Assembly (NCBI RefSeq): GCF_002556635.1
Contig: NZ_MWMO01000004.1
Location: 1-64,000 of the forward strand
DNA length: 64,000 bases
Source of the DNA: Novosphingobium sp. PC22D
Lineage (GTDB): Bacteria; Pseudomonadota; Alphaproteobacteria; Sphingomonadales; Sphingomonadaceae
Reading direction: 5' to 3'
Part shown: positions 57,144-64,000 of the stretch, piece by piece
Numbering within the stretch: position 1 is the stretch's first letter
Layout of the letters: every line of letters begins with the position of its first letter
The notes under the pieces: model-generated
What the model was told of the DNA's origin: nothing
What the model saw: only the letters and a program-made list of their open reading frames with translations
Database searches by the model: none
Program-made: the position numbers and the translations under genes

Positions 57144-60100
57144 CTACGCTACCTGCTTGAGCAGCGAGGTCACAAGCGCGCGCAGCGCGGGAGGCGCGGC
57201 GGGCTTGATCAGGCGGGTGGCGCCGATACGGTCGGCAGCGGCCTTGGTCTCGGCGGTGTCCTCGGCGGTGAGCAGGACGGTGGGCGGCGCGACGGCCCAG
57301 CCCTCGCGCAGGCGTTCGACCGCGACGTCACCCGTCAGCCCGGCGTCGAGCCGATAGTCCATCACCACGAGGTCGGGCACGGGCAGGCCCGCGACCGCGC
57401 CGGGATCGCGCGCCGCGGCGACATCGAAGCCCCAGCGCCGCAGCAGGCTCGCGACGGCATCGAGCGAATCCGCGTCGTCATCGACGCACAGCACGCGCGC
57501 GCCTTCGACCGGACGGTCGTCGCCGCGCTCGGGCTGCGCAGCGCGGCGCGCGGCGCCCGGCTCCGCCATGGGCAGGCGGAAGGAGAACGTGCTGCCCTTG
57601 CCCGGCCGCGAGGTCACCGCGACACGCGTCCCGAGCATCGCCGCGATGCGCCGCACGATCGCAAGGCCGAGGCCCAGCCCCTCGTCGGTGCCGCTGCCCG
57701 GCACGCGCATGAACTCGTCGAAGATCGCCTCCAGATGCTCCTCGGCGATGCCCCGCCCCTGATCGACGACGAGAATCTCTACATCGGCGCCGCGCCGCCG
57801 CGCGCCCACGAGGATGCGGCAGCGATCCGAATAGCGCACCGCGTTCTTGACGAGGTTCTGCAGCAGCGAGACGAAAAGCCCGCGGTCGGTCTCGAGCCAG
57901 ACGCCGCTCGGCATCACCGTGAGCGCCAGTCCCTTCGCCTCGGCCTGGAGCTCGAACTCGTTGGCGATGTCGGCAAAGGCCTGATCGAGCGCGAAGCGCA
58001 CCGCGTCGACCTCGGTCTTGCCGCCGTCGAGCCGCGAGATGTCGAGCAGCGCGCGCAGCAGGCGGTCGGCTGTCTCGATCGAACGGTCGATCTGTCCGAG
58101 CAGCGCGCGCTGGCCGGTCTGCCCGGGATCGATGTCTTCGGCGAGCGCGCTGGCGAAGAGCCGCGCCGCGTTCATCGGCTGCACGAGATCGTGGCTCGCC
58201 GCCGCGAGGAATCGGGTCTTTGACCGCGTCGCCGCCTCGAGCGCGGCGTTGGCCTCGATGAGCTGCTCGGTGCGCTCGCGCACCCGCGCCTCCAGCGCCT
58301 GCTCGGCCTTCCGGTCGGCGGTGACGTCGGTATAGCTGGTCACATAGCCGCCGTTGGGCGCGGGATTGCCGAGGATGCGCAGGATGCGCCCGTCGGCCAG
58401 CTCGCGCTCGGTGCTGTGCCGCGTGCCCTGACGCAAGTGCTGCAGGCGGGTCCCGACCCCGCGCTCGATCGCCTCCTCGGGCACGCCGAGCTGGCGCATG
58501 TTGAAGCGCAGCAGGTCGGCGATGGGCCGGCCGACCTCGACGAGGCCCGCCGGATAGGCGAACATCGACACATACCGGCTGTTCCACGCCACCAGCCGCT
58601 GCTCGCCGTCGACCACCGAGACGCCCTGGTCGATGTTCTCGATCGCGATCTGCAACAGCTCCGCACCGAACTGGAGCCGCTGCGAGGTCTCGTCGAACAT
58701 CGCGACGAGCCGTTCGAGCGAAACCGGATCGCCTTCGAGGGTCGAGAGGATCAGCGTGCGCGCCGAGGAACTGCCGAGGATCGAGGCAAGCATCTTCTCG
58801 GCGGTCTCGACGAGCTGCGCGTCGGGCGCCTGCGAGTCGAGATAGTGCTGGCCGGTCTGGAGCCGCAGCCGGTTGAGCGCGTCGCGCGTCTGCCGCTCGC
58901 CGACGAACTGTTCGAGCAGGAGCCGGAAATCGGCGACCCGGGTGCGGGTGACGAGCCGCGAACGGCCGAGGTCGGCGCCCGCCTGGTCGACGTAGGCGAT
59001 CGCCTGGACCCGGTCGATCAGCGCGGTCTCGCTCGCCAGCGAGAACAGCACGAAGGCGGCGAGATTGGCCGAAAGGCTAACGACGATGCCCGAGACGAGC
59101 GGGTCGTCGCCCAGCATGGGCGGGCTGTAGCCCGGCCCGAGCACGGGTATCGCGAGCAACAGCGCCCACAGGATGAAGCCGACGATCAGCCCGGCGACCA
59201 TGCCCGCGCGGTTCGCCTTGCGCCACGACATCCCGAGGAGCAGCCCCGGCGCGAACTGCGCGACGCCCGCGAAGGCTATGCCGCCGAGCCCCGCAAGCGT
59301 CGCATCGGCCCCGATCGCGCGCACGTAGACCAGCGAGAGCACGAGCAGACCCGCGATCGTGGCGCGGCGGATGGTGATGAGCACTTGCCCCAACGGCTGC
59401 GCGGTGCCGGTCGGACGCATCTGGTCGCGGAAGAACAGCGGCACCAGCACGTCGTTGGTGACCATGTTCGACAGCGCGATACTGGTGACGATGATCATGC
59501 CGGTCGAAGCCGAGAGGCCGCCGATAAAGGCAAGCACCGCCAGCCAGTAGGCATCGTGCGACAGCGGCAGCGCGAGCACCAGCATGTCCGCCGGAACTCC
59601 GCCCGGGCCCAGCGTGCCGCCCGCGAGCACGACCGGGACGACGGCGGCCGAGACCATCAGCAGGTAGAGCGGAAACAGCCAGCGCGCCGCGCCGGCGAGC
59701 GTGCTCTCGCGCGCCTCGACGACGAGCATGTGGAACTGGCGCGGCAGGCACAGCGACGCCATCGCCGCGACCAGCGTCATCACCAGGAAGCGCAGGTCGA
59801 ACTGCGACCACGCGAAGGTCGCGCCGGCGAACCGCAGCACGTCGGCGGTGGGCTCGCCCAGCAGCATGATCGCAGCGAACAGCGCGACCGCGCCCAGCGC
59901 GATGAATTTGACCACCGATTCGAAAGCGATGGCGATCACCATCCCGCGGTTGTGCCCGGTCAGCTCGACCCGGCCGGTGCCGAACAGGACCGCGAAGGAC
60001 GCCATCGCCGCGGCGACCACGAGCACCACGTTGTCGCGCCCGAGGCCCTCGGAAAAGCCCGGCGAGAGCACGCTGAGCGTCTGGCTTACCGATTTGAGTT

Positions 60101-60500
60101 GCAGCGCCATGTAGGGCAGCGCGCCCGCCAGCGCGATCAGGGTGACCAGCGCGGCGACCCAGGCGCTCTTGCCGTAGCGGCTCGACAGGAAGTCGGCGAT
60201 CGAGGTGCTGTGCTGCGCCTTGCCGGTATGCAGCACGCGCGCGACGAAGCGGCCGAACACGGTGAACAGCAGGATCGGCCCGAGGTAGATCGGCAGGTAG
60301 GACCAGCCCGCCGCGCTGGCGCTGCCGACCGCGCCGTAGAAAGTCCAGCTCGTGCAGTAGACGCACAGCGCCAGGCCCGAGATCACCGGGCCATGCCGGT
60401 CGGCGAAGCGGTCCGCGCGCGGCCGGTCGCCCAGATTGGCGATCCAGAACAGCAACGCCGCATAGGCGATCGCCGTGAGCGGTACGATCCACACCGTCAT
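57144..60500 (-). CDS. symporter-type hybrid sensor histidine kinase with receiver domain
   Basis: An 1118-residue membrane sensor. The first 500 or so residues are a sodium:solute symporter-like domain of about thirteen membrane helices, as in CbrA-type kinases. A PAS domain follows (ENIDQGVSVVDGEQRLVAWN near 615), then a HisKA domain with phospho-accepting H770 in AASHDLVQPMNAARL, an ATPase domain (NAVRYSD, DQGRGI, GLGLGLAI) and a C-terminal receiver with D1048 in VVMDYRLD. It would sense a carboxylate such as acetate at the membrane, with phosphorelay to an unlinked output. It is immediately downstream of the acetate-type symporter gene on the same strand. Confidence 0.93.
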   Translation of the reverse strand: MTVWIVPLTAIAYAALLFWIANLGDRPRADRFADRHGPVISGLALCVYCTSWTFYGAVGSASAAGWSYLPIYLGPILLFTVFGRFVARVLHTGKAQHSTSIADFLSSRYGKSAWVAALVTLIALAGALPYMALQLKSVSQTLSVLSPGFSEGLGRDNVVLVVAAAMASFAVLFGTGRVELTGHNRGMVIAIAFESVVKFIALGAVALFAAIMLLGEPTADVLRFAGATFAWSQFDLRFLVMTLVAAMASLCLPRQFHMLVVEARESTLAGAARWLFPLYLLMVSAAVVPVVLAGGTLGPGGVPADMLVLALPLSHDAYWLAVLAFIGGLSASTGMIIVTSIALSNMVTNDVLVPLFFRDQMRPTGTAQPLGQVLITIRRATIAGLLVLSLVYVRAIGADATLAGLGGIAFAGVAQFAPGLLLGMSWRKANRAGMVAGLIVGFILWALLLAIPVLGPGYSPPMLGDDPLVSGIVVSLSANLAAFVLFSLASETALIDRVQAIAYVDQAGADLGRSRLVTRTRVADFRLLLEQFVGERQTRDALNRLRLQTGQHYLDSQAPDAQLVETAEKMLASILGSSSARTLILSTLEGDPVSLERLVAMFDETSQRLQFGAELLQIAIENIDQGVSVVDGEQRLVAWNSRYVSMFAYPAGLVEVGRPIADLLRFNMRQLGVPEEAIERGVGTRLQHLRQGTRHSTERELADGRILRILGNPAPNGGYVTSYTDVTADRKAEQALEARVRERTEQLIEANAALEAATRSKTRFLAAASHDLVQPMNAARLFASALAEDIDPGQTGQRALLGQIDRSIETADRLLRALLDISRLDGGKTEVDAVRFALDQAFADIANEFELQAEAKGLALTVMPSGVWLETDRGLFVSLLQNLVKNAVRYSDRCRILVGARRRGADVEILVVDQGRGIAEEHLEAIFDEFMRVPGSGTDEGLGLGLAIVRRIAAMLGTRVAVTSRPGKGSTFSFRLPMAEPGAARRAAQPERGDDRPVEGARVLCVDDDADSLDAVASLLRRWGFDVAAARDPGAVAGLPVPDLVVMDYRLDAGLTGDVAVERLREGWAVAPPTVLLTAEDTAETKAAADRIGATRLIKPAAPPALRALVTSLLKQVA

Positions 60501-60566
60501 GACCGCGCGCCTGCCTTCAAGCCCGTCTTCCTCCTGACGCTCGCCTTAGGCCGAAAACACAACGGG

Positions 60567-60593
60567 GGCGACAGTTTACCTGCCGCCCCCGCG
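60567..60593 (-). terminator. hairpin between the symporter and kinase genes
   Basis: GGGGGCG (60567-60573) and CGCCCCC (60587-60593) plus three inner pairs make a stable stem. On the minus strand it follows the symporter stop and is followed by GTTGTGTTTTC, a weak T run, so it may terminate or attenuate before the kinase gene. Confidence 0.5.
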
Positions 60594-60617
60594 CGAGGGA
60601 ACCGATGCCGCCGCGAC

Positions 60618-62393
60618 TCAGTGGGCGTGCGCCCCGCTCGCGCCGCGCGGCACGCGGATCGAATCGACCAGCCTGGCCACCTCGACCGGCGGCGCGCTGG
60701 TCATCTTCATCACCACGAAGGCCACCGCGAAGTTGAGCACCATGCCCACCACGCCGATGCCTTCGGGCGAGATGCCCAGCAGCCAGTTGTCGGCGACGTT
60801 GGCGTCCGGGTTCCACAGCTTGAAGTAGGCGATGTAGAGGAAGGTGAAGGCAAGGCCCGTGACCATCCCCGCGATCGCGCCTTCCTTGTTCATCGCCTTC
60901 GAGAAGATGCCGAGGAAGATCGCCGGGAACAGCGAGGCCGCGGCAAGGCCGAAAGCGAAGGCGACGACTTGCGCGACCCATCCGGGCGGGTAGATGCCGA
61001 GCACGCCCGCGACCACGATCGCCGCCGTCGCCGCAATGCGCGCGGCGAGCAGTTCGCCCTTCTCCGAGATGTTCGGCTTGAAGGTCGACTTGAGCAGGTC
61101 GTGGCTCACCGCGGTCGAGATCACCAGGAGCAGGCCCGCCGCCGTGGAGAGCGCCGCCGCGAGGCCGCCCGCCGCGACCAGCGCGATCACCCAGCCGGGA
61201 AGCTGCGCGATCTCGGGGTTGGCGAGGACCATGATGTCCTTGTCGACGTAGACCTCGTTGGTGTTGGCGGGATCGAGTTCGTTGCCGACGAGCCGATTGC
61301 CCGCCGGGCCGGTCTCGCCGGTGAACTCGGGCGATCCCTTGAAGGCATCGCCGGCGGCGACCTGCATCACCCCGTCGTCATTCTTGTCGGCGAAGGCGAT
61401 GAGGTTGTTCTTCTCCCAGTTCTTGAACCAGCCCGGCGCCTGGGCATAGGAAGTGCCCGCCACGCTGTCGTTGAAGTTGAGCCGGGCGAAGGCGGCGACG
61501 GCGGGCGCGGTGGTGTAGAGCAGGGCGATGAAGATCAGCGCCCAGCCCGCCGACTTGCGCGCGTCGGAGGCCTTGGGAACGGTAAAGAAGCGCACGATCA
61601 CGTGCGGCAGCCCGGCCGTGCCGATCATCAGCGCGGCGGTGATGCAGAACACGTCGATCATCGACTTCGAGCCGTCGGTATAGGCCGAAAAGCCCATCGC
61701 CTGAAGCGAGGAGTCGAGCTTTTCGAGCACGTACATTCCCGAGCCGTCGTTCACGGTCGAGCCCAATCCGATCTGCGGGATCGGGTTTCCGGTCACCAGC
61801 ATCGAGATGAAGAAGGCGGGCACCATGTAGGCGAAGATCAGCACGCAATACTGCGCGACCTGGGTGTAGGTGATGCCCTTCATCCCGCCGAGCACCGCAT
61901 AGAAGAACACGATGCACATGCCGATGATCACGCCCAGCTCGACCGAGACGTCGAGGAAGCGCGAAAAGACGATGCCCACGCCGCGCATCTGCCCGGCGAT
62001 ATAGGTGAAGCTGATGAAGATCAGGCAGATCACCGCGACCGTGCGCGCGACCTTGGAGTAATAGCGCGTGCCGATGAAGTCGGGCACGGTGAACTGACCG
62101 AACTTGCGCAGATAGGGCGCGAGCAGCAGCGCCAGCATCACGTAGCCGCCGGTCCAGCCCATCAGATAGACCGAACCGTCATAGCCCATGAAGGCGATCA
62201 GGCCCGCCATCGAGATGAACGAGGCCGCGCTCATCCAGTCGGCGGCGGTCGCCATGCCGTTGACGATCGGATTCACCCCGCCGCCGGCGACGTAGAATTC
62301 CTTGGTGGAACCGGCCCGCGTCCAGACGGCGATGCCGATGTAAAGCGCGAAACTCACCGCGACGAAGAGGTAGATGAGACCTTGCGTTGACAT
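60618..62393 (-). CDS. acetate/monocarboxylate:sodium symporter (ActP-like)
   Basis: A 591-residue sodium:solute symporter of the VC_2705 type with about 13-14 hydrophobic segments. ADWMSAASFISMAGLIAFMGYDG near 50, GGMKGITYTQVAQY near 175 and GTAGLPHVIVRFFTVPKASDAR near 255 are typical of ActP and relatives, and a hydrophilic insert (about 325-395) is usual in the group with a DUF4212 partner. It follows the DUF4212 gene by 13 bases, so the two form one unit for uptake of acetate or another short monocarboxylate. Confidence 0.93.
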   Translation of the reverse strand: MSTQGLIYLFVAVSFALYIGIAVWTRAGSTKEFYVAGGGVNPIVNGMATAADWMSAASFISMAGLIAFMGYDGSVYLMGWTGGYVMLALLLAPYLRKFGQFTVPDFIGTRYYSKVARTVAVICLIFISFTYIAGQMRGVGIVFSRFLDVSVELGVIIGMCIVFFYAVLGGMKGITYTQVAQYCVLIFAYMVPAFFISMLVTGNPIPQIGLGSTVNDGSGMYVLEKLDSSLQAMGFSAYTDGSKSMIDVFCITAALMIGTAGLPHVIVRFFTVPKASDARKSAGWALIFIALLYTTAPAVAAFARLNFNDSVAGTSYAQAPGWFKNWEKNNLIAFADKNDDGVMQVAAGDAFKGSPEFTGETGPAGNRLVGNELDPANTNEVYVDKDIMVLANPEIAQLPGWVIALVAAGGLAAALSTAAGLLLVISTAVSHDLLKSTFKPNISEKGELLAARIAATAAIVVAGVLGIYPPGWVAQVVAFAFGLAAASLFPAIFLGIFSKAMNKEGAIAGMVTGLAFTFLYIAYFKLWNPDANVADNWLLGISPEGIGVVGMVLNFAVAFVVMKMTSAPPVEVARLVDSIRVPRGASGAHAH

Positions 62394-62406
62394 GGTTCGG
62401 CCCCCC

Positions 62407-62700
62407 TCAATCGTCGAGATCGTAGTGGCGCTCGATCTTCTTCATCTTCCAGGCGTAGAAGAAGATCAGCACGATGAAGACGTAGATCGAGCCTTGCTGG
62501 GCAAACCAGAAGCCAAGCGGGAAGCCGCCGATCATGACCTGATCGAGAACATCGCGCAGCAGGATGCCGAAGCCGAACGAGACGACGAACCAGATCGCCA
62601 TCAGCGTCACGAGCAGGCGGATGTTTTCCTTCCAGTAGGCGCCCGCGCTGGCGTTCTCTTGCGAGGACTCGCCGGGCGGATTGGGACTTTCTTCGGACAT
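62407..62700 (-). CDS. DUF4212 small subunit of the symporter
   Basis: A 97-residue protein with two membrane helices (IRLLVTLMAIWFVVSFGFGI and QQGSIYVFIVLIFFYAW) between charged ends, preceding the symporter gene as in many proteobacteria. The family is thought to be an accessory subunit of acetate-type symporters, similar to YjcH of ActP. The ATG at 62700 has GGGGGAGG ideally spaced; upstream in-frame residues are not part of the family. Confidence 0.9.
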   Translation of the reverse strand: MSEESPNPPGESSQENASAGAYWKENIRLLVTLMAIWFVVSFGFGILLRDVLDQVMIGGFPLGFWFAQQGSIYVFIVLIFFYAWKMKKIERHYDLDD

Positions 62701-62852
62701 GATGTCCTCCCCCTCTTGCTTGTTGTCGAACCAGCCGCATTTCGCACGCGCGGCCTGGTATCGAGGCATAAGCCCCCCTCCCCGCTTTCACAGAGCGACT
62801 TTGGTATGATGCGCAGTCCCCCCGTAAACGGGCGGTTCGTGCCCTTCGCGCT

Positions 62853-63545
62853 CTAGCGCCGCACGAGATCGCCGAGCGTCAGCCCCGCGCAGCCGTGATG
62901 CGCGATCTGGGCAAGGAGCAATTCGGCGCAGGCGAGAGCGTCGGTCAGGCCGTCGTGGGCGCGGTAGGCCGGGAGGCGATAGCCCGCGCGCAGCTTGCCG
63001 AGGCGCAGCCCGTCGGCGGCCCGAGGGCGCGGGAACCATCGGTTCTCGAGCTGCATCGTGCACACGAAGGGCGCGACGAAAGGGGCGCCGAAAACGCGGC
63101 GGCAGGCCGCGTCGAGAAAGCCCGCCTCGATATCGGCGAAATGCGCGACCAGCGGCTTTCCGGCGAGCAGCGGCAGCAGCCGGGCCAGCGCCTCCGCCTC
63201 GGGCAGGGCCCGCGCCGCCGCGTCGTCGGTGATGCCGTGGACGACGACGCTGCTCGCCGAAAGCGCGGCCGCGGCGCGGAAGCGCACGCGCGTGGCGGAC
63301 GCCGCGACGATCCCCCGCGCTCCGCCGCAGACGATCCCCGCTTCGAGGATGGCGCTCGCGGCAAAGTCCAGACCGTCGGTCTCGAGATCGATCGCGGCGA
63401 ATTCGATCTGCGCGATCGGCCGGTCGAACGCGGGCATTCCCGCCGCGTAGAAATCGCGCAGCGGCCCGGGAGGCGCGAGCGCGGCGGCCTGTTCGAAGCG
63501 GCGGCGCAGACGCCGCTCGCGGCTCGCGAAGAGCACTTCGAGCAT
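62853..63545 (-). CDS. DnaQ-like 3'-5' exonuclease (DEDDh)
   Basis: A 230-residue exonuclease. Motif I AAIDLETDGLD near residue 50, motif II LVAHFADIEAGFLD near 133 and motif III AHDGLTDALACAELL near 195 give the four acidic residues and the His of the DEDDh class. Such genes accompany the DUF294 nucleotidyltransferase-like and acetate-symporter genes in many proteobacteria, though their joint role is unclear. It starts one base past the end of the DUF294 gene, so it is translated as part of that unit. Confidence 0.9.
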   Translation of the reverse strand: MLEVLFASRERRLRRRFEQAAALAPPGPLRDFYAAGMPAFDRPIAQIEFAAIDLETDGLDFAASAILEAGIVCGGARGIVAASATRVRFRAAAALSASSVVVHGITDDAAARALPEAEALARLLPLLAGKPLVAHFADIEAGFLDAACRRVFGAPFVAPFVCTMQLENRWFPRPRAADGLRLGKLRAGYRLPAYRAHDGLTDALACAELLLAQIAHHGCAGLTLGDLVRR

Positions 63546-63546
63546 T

Positions 63547-64000
63547 TCAGCTCAGCCCTCCGGCGAAATCGGCGCGCAGTTTGTCGAGCTGCTGGCGGAT
63601 GAGCTTGAAGGCATCGCGCAGATGCTCGCGATCAAAGCGCGAGAGCCGTTCCGGGTCGAGCTTGTTCGACGGCGCGGTCCCTTGCGCGATCTGCTCGGCC
63701 TGGTGGCGAAAGCGCACGTCGCGCACGAACTCGAAGGCCGCGCCGAGATCGCGCGCCGCCTCGGCATCGAGGCCGCCCGCCTCGCGCGCGGCGCGCAGCC
63801 GTTCGAGCGTGTTGGTGGCCTCGATCCCGTTGGCCAGCGCATGGACCCGCGCGAGATCGACCACCGGCGCGATCGCCTGGCTCTTGAGATCGAACACGCG
63901 GCCCTCGTCGGCATCGTCCTGCAACAGGAAGTTGCGAAAGAAGCCCAGAGGCACGCGCGTCGCGGCCGCTGCCCGGGCGACGAACGAGAGGAAGATGCGG
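63547..64000 (-). CDS. DUF294 nucleotidyltransferase-like protein, 3' part (runs off the window)
   Basis: The visible 150 codons are the C-terminal part of a DUF294/CBS-domain nucleotidyltransferase-like protein: TRVPLGFFRNFLL, then DLKSQAIAPVVDLARVHALANGI and DREHLRDAFKLIRQQLDKLRADF. The frame stays open to the edge, so the 5' part (the nucleotidyltransferase motif and any CBS or cNMP-binding domains) lies beyond 64000. Relatives regulate nitrogen or carbon uptake by nucleotide transfer and usually lie beside acetate symporter genes, as here. It is one base from the exonuclease start. Confidence 0.88.
   Translation of the reverse strand, partial: RIFLSFVARAAAATRVPLGFFRNFLLQDDADEGRVFDLKSQAIAPVVDLARVHALANGIEATNTLERLRAAREAGGLDAEAARDLGAAFEFVRDVRFRHQAEQIAQGTAPSNKLDPERLSRFDREHLRDAFKLIRQQLDKLRADFAGGLS

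Noticed and set aside
58416..62390. A very long open frame (over 1300 codons) antisense to the kinase and symporter genes
   Set aside because: It is rich in Arg, His, Asp and Gly with no domains and mirrors two well supported genes; high GC with G/C third positions creates such antisense frames.

Overview
The window looks like part of an alphaproteobacterial genome from the sphingomonad group (Novosphingobium/Sphingobium/Sphingomonas-like). The GC content is high, four large TonB-dependent receptors occur in about 40 kb, the relaxase is of the Ti/TraA type seen in this group, and catabolic genes are dense. This assignment is inferred from gene content; no rRNA is present to test it.

Region 1 (1-12.7 kb) is mobile. 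A MobA/TraA relaxase (minus) diverges from two small traC/traD-like genes (plus), and a nic-like oriT lies between them. A defence-type operon follows: a ribbon-helix-helix protein, HsdM with an N-terminal nuclease-like domain, HsdS, a single-chain GmrSD-like protein fused to a Schlafen/AlbA_2 domain, and two unrecognised genes, ended by a strong terminator. No HsdR is present. Two overlapping AlpA/excisionase-type regulators and a broken IS630 transposase lie at the right edge. This part is visibly less GC-rich than the rest.

Region 2 (13-23.4 kb) is a catabolic cluster for an unidentified carboxylic acid (steroid, terpenoid or aromatic type). It holds a TonB receptor, a divergent AraC regulator, a double-hotdog dehydratase, an acyl-CoA ligase, and a tightly overlapping SnoaL-SDR-SnoaL-SDR-SDR operon. 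The two operons share a TTGT-N9-ACAA dyad. Two of the three SDRs have Phe in place of the catalytic Tyr. Region 3 (23.8-27.7 kb) holds an APC permease, an omega-aminotransferase and a LysR regulator.

Region 4 (27.8-43.7 kb) is the most unusual part. A ten-gene minus-strand operon combines a PQQ quinohemoprotein dehydrogenase, a cupin, a complete TTQ amine dehydrogenase with its maturation genes (heavy chain, MauE, MauD, light chain), two c-type cytochromes and a two-subunit molybdenum hydroxylase. MauG and a cupredoxin are not in the window. Next to it are two exported Amidohydro_3 hydrolases and a TonB receptor, and TGGTG-N9-CACCA dyads occur in both promoter regions. I infer a periplasmic amide to amine to aldehyde to acid pathway.

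Region 5 (44-55.6 kb) looks like phosphodiester/phosphate acquisition: GDPD, TonB receptor, GDPD, then a FecI-FecR-FecA type signalling receptor and a PiT phosphate transporter. Region 6 (55.8-64 kb) holds an orphan Rieske oxygenase, then a symporter-histidine kinase-receiver hybrid, an ActP-type symporter with its DUF4212 partner, a DEDDh exonuclease and the 3' part of a DUF294 nucleotidyltransferase-like gene, a neighbourhood typical of acetate/monocarboxylate uptake.
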